Positions 33,585-40,481 of a stretch of 40,481 nucleotides of DNA are shown one piece after another. Position 1 is the stretch's first letter, and the number at the start of each line of letters is the position of its first letter. The DNA comes from Crocinitomicaceae bacterium (GTDB lineage Bacteria > Bacteroidota > Bacteroidia > Flavobacteriales_D > Crocinitomicaceae): positions 1 through 40,481 of the forward strand of contig JAIPAL010000015.1 of the NCBI GenBank assembly GCA_021740085.1, in the 5' to 3' direction. The notes beneath the pieces were generated by a model that was not told the DNA's origin, searched no databases, and was given only the letters and a program-made list of their open reading frames with translations. The position numbers and the translations under genes were made by a program.

Positions 33585-34865
33585 ATGCAATTTTTAGAAA
33601 AATCTCCACGATTAAAAAAATTCTTACGTTATTTTTATTTTATTTCTTTACACATACTTGCAGCAATTGCAGGGTTCTTGATCTTAACAGCCCTTGCAGT
33701 CCAATTCAAGTGGACGAATCAAAAAGGTTCCGTAGATATTAATAGTCGTTATTTTTCATCCATGGCTGATAAATACAATCAAGGATTTAAAACAGATAGT
33801 TTATCGATTGCAAAAGATGAATACATTATGTTCCGAACCATTGGTATACTGGCTAGATATTATCCGAGTAACGCTAAAACCATCATGAAGGCATATTATA
33901 AAAGTAATAATGTACAAGTTGCACTTCGTATGTTAGATGCCATTAAATTAAAATTAAAAGATAATAAAGAATACCAAGAGGAAATAGCAAACATTCAGAT
34001 AAAAGCTGATTTAAAAACACTTTCAATTTACCCTTGGGCTAACTGCCTTGAATGGAAACAATTTTGCAACGCTGTTAAAGCAGATAAACGAGCTATCGAC
34101 TCGGTTTCAAAATTAACAGGGGTAGAATCACGTTTCATTGTGATGTGTTTAGTTGGAGAACAAGTTCGTATGTTTAATTCTGGCCGTGAAGCATTCAAAA
34201 AGTACGTAACACCATTTAACCATTTAATTCTTCCTACCAATAGAGGGTACGGAGTAACTGGAATATTAGAACATACTGCTCTAAAAATTGAACAGAATTT
34301 ATTTGACAAGAAAAGCAATTTTTATGCAGGCGACTATTTTCAAAACGTCGTTAATCTTAGAGATTCCTTTCCAGAATTAGTAAATGACACAATTGCCTCC
34401 CACAAACATTTAACCATCCAGCGCCTTATTAAAGGAGGTGATCATTACTACTCCTATCTTTACACGGCATTTTTCTTACGACAATTTCAGGCTCATTGGG
34501 TGAAAGAAGGATTCAGTCTTGAGAATCGTCCCGAAATATTAGGCACCTTATTTAATTTAGGTTATCAGAAAAGTAAACCTAAAAAGAATCCGGAAGTGGG
34601 GGGATCTAATTTCAATGTTGGTGGAATTGAATACACCTTTGGTGGTATTTGTTATGAATTTTATTATAGCGGTGAGTTGCAAGACTATTTCCCTTTAACC
34701 GGCGTAGGATTTGTCCCTGTTTCGGAATTAGCAGTAAAAAACAAAGAGTTTTTGGCGCAAATTAAAGCAAAGATTCTTAAAGATGAACAGGAAGATAAAA
34801 AGAAGAAGAAAAAAGAGGACGAATTAAAGGCAAGAGAATTGTTAAATGAAGAACAAAACTTGTAG
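33585..34865 (+). CDS. Membrane-anchored protein with possible lysozyme-like (transglycosylase) domain
   Basis: 426 aa. Basic N-terminus, one transmembrane helix (about 16-40), an extracytoplasmic helical region (60-145), a main domain (150-375), and a Lys/Glu-rich tail (390-426). I do not recognise a named family. The middle has an order of motifs resembling soluble lytic transglycosylases: a buried Glu192 (CLVGEQVRMF) after a helix, Gly-rich RGYGVTGI (220-227) followed by TALKIEQNL, then YLYTAFFLRQFQAHW and LGTLFNLG near 319-326, where AYNAG-type sequences sit in the SLT family. This is an inference; fold prediction would be needed. Start ATG at 33585 with no upstream alternative. Confidence 0.7.
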   Translation: MQFLEKSPRLKKFLRYFYFISLHILAAIAGFLILTALAVQFKWTNQKGSVDINSRYFSSMADKYNQGFKTDSLSIAKDEYIMFRTIGILARYYPSNAKTIMKAYYKSNNVQVALRMLDAIKLKLKDNKEYQEEIANIQIKADLKTLSIYPWANCLEWKQFCNAVKADKRAIDSVSKLTGVESRFIVMCLVGEQVRMFNSGREAFKKYVTPFNHLILPTNRGYGVTGILEHTALKIEQNLFDKKSNFYAGDYFQNVVNLRDSFPELVNDTIASHKHLTIQRLIKGGDHYYSYLYTAFFLRQFQAHWVKEGFSLENRPEILGTLFNLGYQKSKPKKNPEVGGSNFNVGGIEYTFGGICYEFYYSGELQDYFPLTGVGFVPVSELAVKNKEFLAQIKAKILKDEQEDKKKKKKEDELKARELLNEEQNL

Positions 34866-34929
34866 TTCTATTTTTCTAATCAGCGAGCCTCTTTAAAGCA
34901 ATGAACGGCTATCATATTAAAATTCTATT

Positions 34930-35202
34930 TTGGTAAAAGCGCTTATTAAGGCAGGAGTGAAATTTTCTTTTTTCATTCTCCTATTATCTCTTTCTGGCAC
35001 AAGTATTTTTATTAGTTGTGACTTTAAAAAATCGAAAAACGCGGGTGGTACATACGTTAAGCCTTCCATTGACTACAAAGGAAGAATGCGAAAAGGCTAT
35101 GTTCGAAAGAAAGTCAGCACGAATAAAAATGCCATAAAAAATCAAAATAGGTCAAGGTACTATTATCACACACGCGGAAAATATCGCCGTAAAAAGCATT
35201 GA
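34930..35202 (+). CDS. Small Lys/Arg-rich lipoprotein with non-ATG start
   Basis: 90 aa from the TTG at 34930, or 81 aa from the GTG at 34957; no in-frame ATG exists before the signal peptide. The hydrophobic stretch FSFFILLLSLSGTSIFISC ends in a lipobox (Cys30 counting from TTG). The mature part is about 60 residues, very basic: KPSIDYKGRMRKGYVRKKVS, then a Tyr-rich SRYYYHTRG and KYRRKKH at the end. This strong composition and the lipobox support a real gene. Function unknown; it could bind a polyanion such as LPS, DNA or peptidoglycan-linked polymer. It ends 1 bp from the convergent aat gene. Confidence 0.7.
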   Translation: MVKALIKAGVKFSFFILLLSLSGTSIFISCDFKKSKNAGGTYVKPSIDYKGRMRKGYVRKKVSTNKNAIKNQNRSRYYYHTRGKYRRKKH

Positions 35203-35203
35203 T

Positions 35204-35812
35204 TTATTTCGCCATTCCATCCAATGAGAAGGTACACGATTTAGAAAGGCCTTGGGATAAACGTATCAAGAAATCATCTCTGTCTATTTCAATCGCGCCA
35301 TAGCGAAGCACATTATCGTTAATAAATTGAGTATCTAACAATTCAAACTTATTCGCTTTTAAAAGCTGAATCAAAGAATGGAATGCCACTTTCGAGGAAT
35401 TTGAAACATCGGAGAACATCGACTCTCCAAAAAATACGCCACCCAAACAAACACCATAAAGACCACCAACCAACACATTATCTTGGAATGCTTCTACAGA
35501 ATGTGCGAAACCTAATTGGTGTAACTCACAATAAACGGTTATCATTTCCTCAGAGATCCAAACGCCATCTATATCGGTCCGTGGTTTTGAACATGAGCGC
35601 ATAACCTGTTCAAATTGTTCATTTATCCTTATTTCAAAAAGCTGTTTATTCAAAGTTGATCGTAGTGATTTAGAAGGCTTATAGGTTTCTAAAGGGATAA
35701 TGGCGCGAGGATCGGGACAATACCAACTTATTCGACCCTTCTCATCTGACATAGGAAAAATTCCTTGTGAGTAAGCTGATAATAAGTGGGATACCGTTAT
35801 TTTTTTTTTCAA
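35204..35812 (-). CDS. aat: Leucyl/phenylalanyl-tRNA-protein transferase
   Basis: 202 aa. It adds Leu or Phe from aminoacyl-tRNA to proteins with N-terminal Lys or Arg, targeting them to ClpS-ClpAP (N-degron pathway). Family blocks: SAYSQGIFPMSDEKGRISWY, WYCPDPRAIIPL, DGVWISEEMITVYCELHQLG, and GGLYGVCLGGVFFGESMFS with the Glu and SMFS typical of Aat, then LLDTQFINDNV. Length is normal. It lies 21 bp upstream on the plus strand from the nitroreductase stop, same strand, so the two may be co-transcribed (nitroreductase first). Confidence 0.95.
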   Translation of the reverse strand: MKKKITVSHLLSAYSQGIFPMSDEKGRISWYCPDPRAIIPLETYKPSKSLRSTLNKQLFEIRINEQFEQVMRSCSKPRTDIDGVWISEEMITVYCELHQLGFAHSVEAFQDNVLVGGLYGVCLGGVFFGESMFSDVSNSSKVAFHSLIQLLKANKFELLDTQFINDNVLRYGAIEIDRDDFLIRLSQGLSKSCTFSLDGMAK

Positions 35813-35833
35813 ATTAGTAAAGCTATTAACGTG

Positions 35834-36556
35834 CTATTTGCGAAATACTACTTCATCAAAAGGAACTCTAAATCGAGGTCCCCATATTCCCTCTTCAGTT
35901 GCCATGCCAACAGATATTATCATATTAATTTCAGCACCGTAAGGCAACTTCAACATTCTCTTCACTCGAACTTCATCAAATCCTTCCATCGGACAAGAAT
36001 GAAATCCTTCAGCAGCGATAGACAACATAAAAGTTTGCGCAGCAAGAGCACATGATTTGTGCACCACAATTCGTTGGTTGGAAGGACCACCAGTTCTGTA
36101 AAAAGGCTTACGTAATCCTGCGATAAAACTTAGTGTTCTTCTTATTGAAGCCATAATATAAAATGGATCATTAAAATACAAAAAAGGCATCAATTTACCA
36201 TAGTAACCTAATCCTCTTTTTTGAAGTTTTGTAGGCTCACCTTCTACCGTTTCTTTAATTTTTGAAAGATTCCATTTTGCACGCTCCCGCCATTTATCTT
36301 TTCTTGTAACAAAAACTACCATCTGCTTGGCTGTTTTTGCGGCAGATTGACCTAAACAAAGTGGAATTAATTCTTCTAATTTTTCAGGTGAGCTAATCCA
36401 ATAAAACTCCCACAATTGCATATTGCTACTATTTGGAGATAATATAGCAGCATCTAAGCTCCGTTTAATTACTTCGTCTGGCACCGAAATAGTTGCGTCA
36501 AATTTTCTATTGGACCTTCTTAAATTAACGATGGCTTGGAATTCTTTTTGATACAT
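35834..36556 (-). CDS. Nitroreductase-family flavoprotein
   Basis: 240 aa. NLRRSNRKFDATISVPDEVI (11-30) is the standard opening, with the Arg-Arg-Ser FMN phosphate contact. SPNSSNMQLWEFYWIS (41-56) is the FMN-binding loop and CPMEGFDEVRVKRMLKLP the C-terminal signature. The middle differs from NfsB types: a longer helical segment (WRERAKWNLSKIKETVEGEP) lies over the active site. It probably reduces an unknown nitro, quinone or enone compound with NAD(P)H. Upstream of aat and transcribed in the same direction. Confidence 0.9.
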   Translation of the reverse strand: MYQKEFQAIVNLRRSNRKFDATISVPDEVIKRSLDAAILSPNSSNMQLWEFYWISSPEKLEELIPLCLGQSAAKTAKQMVVFVTRKDKWRERAKWNLSKIKETVEGEPTKLQKRGLGYYGKLMPFLYFNDPFYIMASIRRTLSFIAGLRKPFYRTGGPSNQRIVVHKSCALAAQTFMLSIAAEGFHSCPMEGFDEVRVKRMLKLPYGAEINMIISVGMATEEGIWGPRFRVPFDEVVFRK

Positions 36557-36671
36557 TTAATTAAAATTAGTCTGCAAATATCCAATAATTTCATTGTATT
36601 TCTTAACATTTCTAAGCTAGCCACCAAAAATTATTTTGAGTACCTTTACACCCGAATAAAAATAAGTAAGG

Positions 36672-37394
36672 ATGAATGACAAAAGGAAACGCGTAGAGGT
36701 TTGTTTCACGCCGGGAGAATACACTTATTACAAAGATGAATTTGAAATCGTAGTGGTTATTGATGTACTAAGAGCAACCTCCGCAATGTGTACTGCCTTA
36801 GATTATGGAATTGCAGCAATAATTCCAGTTCCAACAGTAGATGAGGCGTGGGCATACAAAAAGAAAGGCTATTTAGCTGGAGCAGAAAGAAACGGTAAAA
36901 TTGTGGAGGGCTTTGATTTCGGAAATTCACCATTTTCCTATATGAAAGATGAATTTATTGGAAAAGAAGTAGTCCTTACTACAACAAACGGAACGAAATC
37001 TTTAGAGGTGGCAAAAAATGCTGAAACAGTTGTTGTTGGTTCATTTCTAAACTTAACAGCCCTTAGTATATGGTTGTCAAAACAAGATAAAAACATCCTG
37101 TGCCTTTGTTCGGGATGGCAAGATAAATTTAATTTGGAAGATTCTATTTGTGCAGGAGCGATATCAGATCACTTGATTTCAACAGGAAACTTTATCTCCA
37201 TTGAAGACTCCTCTATTGCAGCAAAATATTTGTTTCAGTCCGCAAGACATAGTTTTTTAGGATATTTAAAATCTAGTTCACATAGAAGACGATTAAAAAA
37301 CTTAAATTTGAATGACGATATAAAATATTGTCTTACGCCTGACCAAACTGATGTAATACCCATATTGAAAGATGGAAAACTTGTTAAAATTTAG
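36672..37394 (+). CDS. comB: 2-phosphosulfolactate phosphatase
   Basis: 240 aa, the family length. It hydrolyses 2-phosphosulfolactate to sulfolactate with magnesium, the ComB step known from coenzyme M synthesis but also present in many bacteria. Family blocks: VVVIDVLRATSAMCTALDYG (25-44), GAERNGKIVEGFDFGNSP, VVLTTTNGTKSL and GSFLNLTALSIWL, then LCSGWQDKFNLED. No comA or comC is nearby, so the source of the substrate is unclear; a role in sulfonate metabolism is inferred. A TACCTTTA box lies about 24 bp upstream and an AAGG purine stretch just before the ATG. Overlaps the next gene by 23 bp. Confidence 0.93.
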   Translation: MNDKRKRVEVCFTPGEYTYYKDEFEIVVVIDVLRATSAMCTALDYGIAAIIPVPTVDEAWAYKKKGYLAGAERNGKIVEGFDFGNSPFSYMKDEFIGKEVVLTTTNGTKSLEVAKNAETVVVGSFLNLTALSIWLSKQDKNILCLCSGWQDKFNLEDSICAGAISDHLISTGNFISIEDSSIAAKYLFQSARHSFLGYLKSSSHRRRLKNLNLNDDIKYCLTPDQTDVIPILKDGKLVKI

Positions 37395-38382
37395 AAGGTT
37401 ATATCCCTTACTATTATTACTACCACTGGCATTTTCAACTGCTTACAAAGAAAATAATTCACCTGATTGGGGATTTTTTGGACACAAGCGCATTAATCGA
37501 ATTGCCATTTTCACCTTGCCTCGTGAAATGATTGGATTTTATAAAGAAAATATAGAATATATCACAGAACATTCGGTCGACCCAGATAAAAGAAGATACG
37601 CTGTTGAGGGAGAGGCACAATGCCATTACATCGACTTAGATCATTACTATAAGCCTGGTGAAAATCCTTTTATGTTGGTTCCCAAAAAATGGACCGAAGC
37701 TGTCGCAAAATATACAGAAGATACCTTACAAGCCTATGGCATAGTTCCTTGGCACATTCAAGTGGTTAAGTATAAATTACAAAAGGCTTTCGAATCAAAA
37801 AATGTTGAATTGATTCTTAAATATTCCGCTGATATTGGACACTATATTGGAGATGCTCACGTGCCACTTCATACCACTGAAAATTACAATGGACAGAAAA
37901 CGGGACAACGAGGTATTCATGGCCTTTGGGAAAGTAGACTGGTTGAAATTAATGCCGAAGATTACGACTATTTTGTTGGTAAAGCAGCTTATAAATCGAG
38001 TGTCTTAGATTTTATTTGGAATGCGGTTCAAGGTTCGCACAATGCGCTGGATTCGGTATTAAGAATCGAAAAGGAATTGTCGCTAACTTTTCCAAGTGAT
38101 TTAAAATATAGCTTTGAGCAGCGAGGCAATACAACTGTTTCCGTTTATTCTAGAGATTATAGTCAGGCGTATCACAGTCTTTTAAATAACATGGTAGAAA
38201 GACGTTTACGTGCGGCAATAATCGCTGTTGGTTCGATTTGGTATTCAGCATGGGTGGATGCAGGACAACCTGATCTAAGTAAACTTCAACGTTTACCTCC
38301 TTCGGAATCTTTATTATTAGAAATGCAAGAATTGGATGCTCATTTTCACAATGACAAGCATTTTGGTCGAATTTGCGATTAG
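37372..38382 (+). CDS. Secreted zinc-dependent phospholipase C / S1-P1 nuclease-like protein
   Basis: 336 aa. The N-terminus LLKFRRLYPLLLLLPLAFST is a signal peptide or membrane anchor; the ATG at 37372 lies inside comB (23-bp overlap) and no nearer start would keep that signal. Zinc ligands of the PLC/S1 fold: Trp33 and His38 (DWGFFGHKR), His85 and Asp88 (QCHYIDLDHY), HxxxD at His157-Asp161 with His167 (GHYIGDAHVPLH), and HxxxE at His183-Glu187 (GIHGLWE). Tri-zinc enzymes with this set cut phosphate diesters in phospholipids or single-stranded nucleic acid. Which one cannot be decided here. Probably periplasmic. The stop overlaps the convergent amylase stop (38379-38382). Confidence 0.85.
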   Translation: MENLLKFRRLYPLLLLLPLAFSTAYKENNSPDWGFFGHKRINRIAIFTLPREMIGFYKENIEYITEHSVDPDKRRYAVEGEAQCHYIDLDHYYKPGENPFMLVPKKWTEAVAKYTEDTLQAYGIVPWHIQVVKYKLQKAFESKNVELILKYSADIGHYIGDAHVPLHTTENYNGQKTGQRGIHGLWESRLVEINAEDYDYFVGKAAYKSSVLDFIWNAVQGSHNALDSVLRIEKELSLTFPSDLKYSFEQRGNTTVSVYSRDYSQAYHSLLNNMVERRLRAAIIAVGSIWYSAWVDAGQPDLSKLQRLPPSESLLLEMQELDAHFHNDKHFGRICD

Positions 38383-40481
38383 TCCGTTTTTACGAATTTT
38401 CCGTTGATCGTCATTTTAGAATTTCGAAGTCGTATAAAGTATAATCCACAAACAAGATTTTGAATTGAAATATCGAACGAAGTGACGCCCAACTTTTGCC
38501 ATCCCTCTTTCACTATGTTACCGTAACTATCAAGTATGGTAAAACTCATCAAATCTGTAAGTGCTTCTTCAGGAATAAGAACGTTGATGTTTTCATTAGC
38601 GGGATTGGGATAGATATTAAGAAACTGATTATCAACTTCATAAATACTAATTCCTGAAGTATTATCACAAGCACATTTATTTTTCACTACATTACTTTGA
38701 ATAACTGAGGGTGCTGTATAATTCACTTTAACAAAACATTTTTGTCCAACTTGATTATCGGAAGTATTTCGAATTCGTATGGTATGCCAACCATCATAAT
38801 TTGCCGAGATAGAGAAATTAAAATTGCCTTTATTGGCAATCGTATCTATTACATTGCATGATTTATCAAGCCATTCTATGGTAATTGAATCAAGTGAATT
38901 TTGAGGATAAATATCGATGCTAACCGATGTCGCTGAGTCGGTAAAAATTCTCCCTACCACGCGACAATCTCTACTATCAGTTGGTAATCTTCCTCCCTGT
39001 TGCAAAGAAGCTACTCCACTATCGCCCAAATCGTCTTCCATTTCCCATTCTTGAGTAATACTCTCTGATGGCCGTAAATAATTGGTTACAATGCCCTGTG
39101 GTGCCCAAATAGAATAACCTTTTCTTCCAGCTGCAGCTGTTCCATTGCATGGCGGAATTGATATGTTAACCAAGCCGCCACCATAAACAGTTTGGGTGGT
39201 AGCCCCGTTGGCTCCAGAATAATCCGCTAAAATAGTTCCATCTGAAAAAGAAGTTTGAATTCCTGATAAGTTTTGCCAATTTGTGAAGTGATCGTTAACA
39301 CCAATCAATGCCTTACCTTGTCGCTCAATCACCAAAGCATCTTGCAGTTGAGAACGCACCATGTATGCCCCCTCTTTAAAATGTAAATTTTGATGGCACC
39401 AAATAATATTTTGCACATCACTAAATGTGGTTAATTCAATGTTGTTGGTTGGGTTATGATTAAAACGATTGCCGAGGTAACCAATATTAAATAAATCTTC
39501 AAAAAATATTTCAGGTGCACCATCAACCGACATAGCAATTGCATACGCAATACTCGACCTAGGGTCATTTGGTTCAATCTGCGTTCCAATTTGCGATCCG
39601 GCATTCCAACCGGTATAATTACCTAAAGCATCTAATTGAGGACGATATGTGTCGTGATTATTTACAAATGGAACGGTGCGCAAACGATTTGTTTGTTGTG
39701 CGGCAGGGATGCTTCCTAAGTCGAAATTTCCATTACCGGTAATTATATCTGATAAGGCAAAGCGCAAGCTAAAATCAAATGTTCCTGCCCTATTTTGAAC
39801 ATTATCGGCCCATGCATCCAATTGAGCTGAATTACCTATCCACTCTCCAACAGCAAACATTTCGTTCGTTCCATTGGCCCAAAGTGCATTATTCTGAAGA
39901 TTCCATAAAAAATCTTCCGCTGCATAGGTTGGAAAATGCTTTACTGCATCAATTCGCACACCATCCCATCCGACTTGTTTTTTATACCAAATCAACCAAT
40001 TTCTAATTCCTGACCGCATGTAATCATTGGATTGACTTGGATTAAATATGGCATTTCCACTAATCCCAAAAGCATTGCTTTCATATGAAATATCAGGGCC
40101 CCAAAAAGGTGAATTAATATCGTTTGTGCAACAGATATTGTTATTATTAGGATAGAAATTCTGCCAATTTTTAGAAAATCGACCAGCTCGATTTAGGTAA
40201 TTTGTGGCAGTTTCATTGAAAGCTGGAGTAGCAAAGCAAGCATAGCGAAAATTTTTAAATTTATTGGTTGTTCCGTCATCCATCGCTGTGGCGTCCTGGC
40301 CCCCTCCACCATTGCTTGCAGAACCTGCACCAGTGATATGATTTAATACAATATCTTGAATAACATCAATTCCATTTGCTTTCATTACTGCCACCATTCG
40401 AAGAAGCTCATCTTTATCACCCATTCTAGTTTTGATACCGTTTTTTTGGTATTTGTCCCCTAAATCGTAGTGGTCAAAGGG
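38379..40481 (-). CDS. Secreted alpha-amylase family GH13 with T9SS sorting domain (5' end beyond window)
   Basis: 700 residues are visible and the frame stays open to the window edge. The first 19 codons before the internal Met at 40424 read PFDHYDLGDKYQKNGIKTR, the YDLG-x-TR block of alpha-amylases, so 40424 is not the start. The catalytic set is complete: VIQDIVLNH (region I), GVRIDAVKHF with the nucleophile Asp near 39950, GEWIGN with the acid/base Glu near 39845, and VNNHDT with the third Asp near 39653. A beta-sandwich-like region and a Cys-containing linker (KNKCACDN) lead to LNIYPNPANENINVLI, a type A T9SS sorting domain. It should degrade starch-like alpha-1,4-glucans outside the cell. 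The signal peptide is not visible. Confidence 0.93.
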   Translation of the reverse strand, partial: PFDHYDLGDKYQKNGIKTRMGDKDELLRMVAVMKANGIDVIQDIVLNHITGAGSASNGGGGQDATAMDDGTTNKFKNFRYACFATPAFNETATNYLNRAGRFSKNWQNFYPNNNNICCTNDINSPFWGPDISYESNAFGISGNAIFNPSQSNDYMRSGIRNWLIWYKKQVGWDGVRIDAVKHFPTYAAEDFLWNLQNNALWANGTNEMFAVGEWIGNSAQLDAWADNVQNRAGTFDFSLRFALSDIITGNGNFDLGSIPAAQQTNRLRTVPFVNNHDTYRPQLDALGNYTGWNAGSQIGTQIEPNDPRSSIAYAIAMSVDGAPEIFFEDLFNIGYLGNRFNHNPTNNIELTTFSDVQNIIWCHQNLHFKEGAYMVRSQLQDALVIERQGKALIGVNDHFTNWQNLSGIQTSFSDGTILADYSGANGATTQTVYGGGLVNISIPPCNGTAAAGRKGYSIWAPQGIVTNYLRPSESITQEWEMEDDLGDSGVASLQQGGRLPTDSRDCRVVGRIFTDSATSVSIDIYPQNSLDSITIEWLDKSCNVIDTIANKGNFNFSISANYDGWHTIRIRNTSDNQVGQKCFVKVNYTAPSVIQSNVVKNKCACDNTSGISIYEVDNQFLNIYPNPANENINVLIPEEALTDLMSFTILDSYGNIVKEGWQKLGVTSFDISIQNLVCGLYFIRLRNSKMTINGKFVKTD

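Overview
The window looks like chromosome of a low-GC member of the Bacteroidota, most likely Flavobacteriales; a Crocinitomicaceae/Fluviicola-like origin is only a guess. Several signs point this way: type IX secretion (T9SS) sorting domains on three large proteins (10037-12433, 26163-27857, 38379-40481), a PorT gene, the Bacteroidota-type fused GlmU-like enzyme, TAnnTTTG -7 promoter motifs in front of many genes, and many lipoproteins. Genes are dense and switch strand often. No rRNA, tRNA, phage or CRISPR was seen.

Left edge (1-1860): two minus-strand genes, a lipoprotein and a secreted papain-like peptidase, each bracketed by ~75-bp imperfect palindromes. These palindromes start with CATAAC and end with AACGTT or GTTATG. 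The layout resembles integron gene cassettes with attC sites and no integrase in view. Next come a plus-strand GlcD-type flavoprotein and a minus-strand operon fabG-hemB-hutH-membrane protein (7132 down to 3381).

7133-10036: a plus-strand block (YiiX-like permuted papain fold, cysC, rhodanese, DedA) is flanked by two same-orientation copies of a ~150-bp repeat with short terminal inverted repeats and internal hairpins. It is followed by a large PKD-repeat T9SS surface protein, a small membrane-anchored hypothetical, a sodium:solute symporter with a GlmU-like enzyme, and an M14 peptidase.

17423-24807: housekeeping run trmD, aminotransferase, rfaE1-type kinase, ubiE, porT, FAD-dependent oxidoreductase, a 51-aa PMP3/YqaE membrane protein, mnmA. 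Several junctions overlap by 1-4 bp, which suggests translational coupling.

24804-31917 (minus strand): a small hypothetical, a lipoprotein DNA/RNA endonuclease with a C-terminal Cys/His tail, a T9SS-exported glucose/sorbosone-dehydrogenase-like propeller, a REP-associated tyrosine transposase (RAYT) beside nine tandem ~52-bp REP-derived repeats, a GNAT acetyltransferase ending in a perfect 18-bp inverted repeat, and an S9 peptidase.

32019-40481: FkbM methyltransferase, lipoprotein, a membrane-anchored protein with a possible lysozyme-like pattern, a tiny basic lipoprotein, aat, nitroreductase, comB, a secreted zinc phospholipase C/S1-nuclease-like protein, and a 5'-truncated T9SS alpha-amylase running off the right edge.
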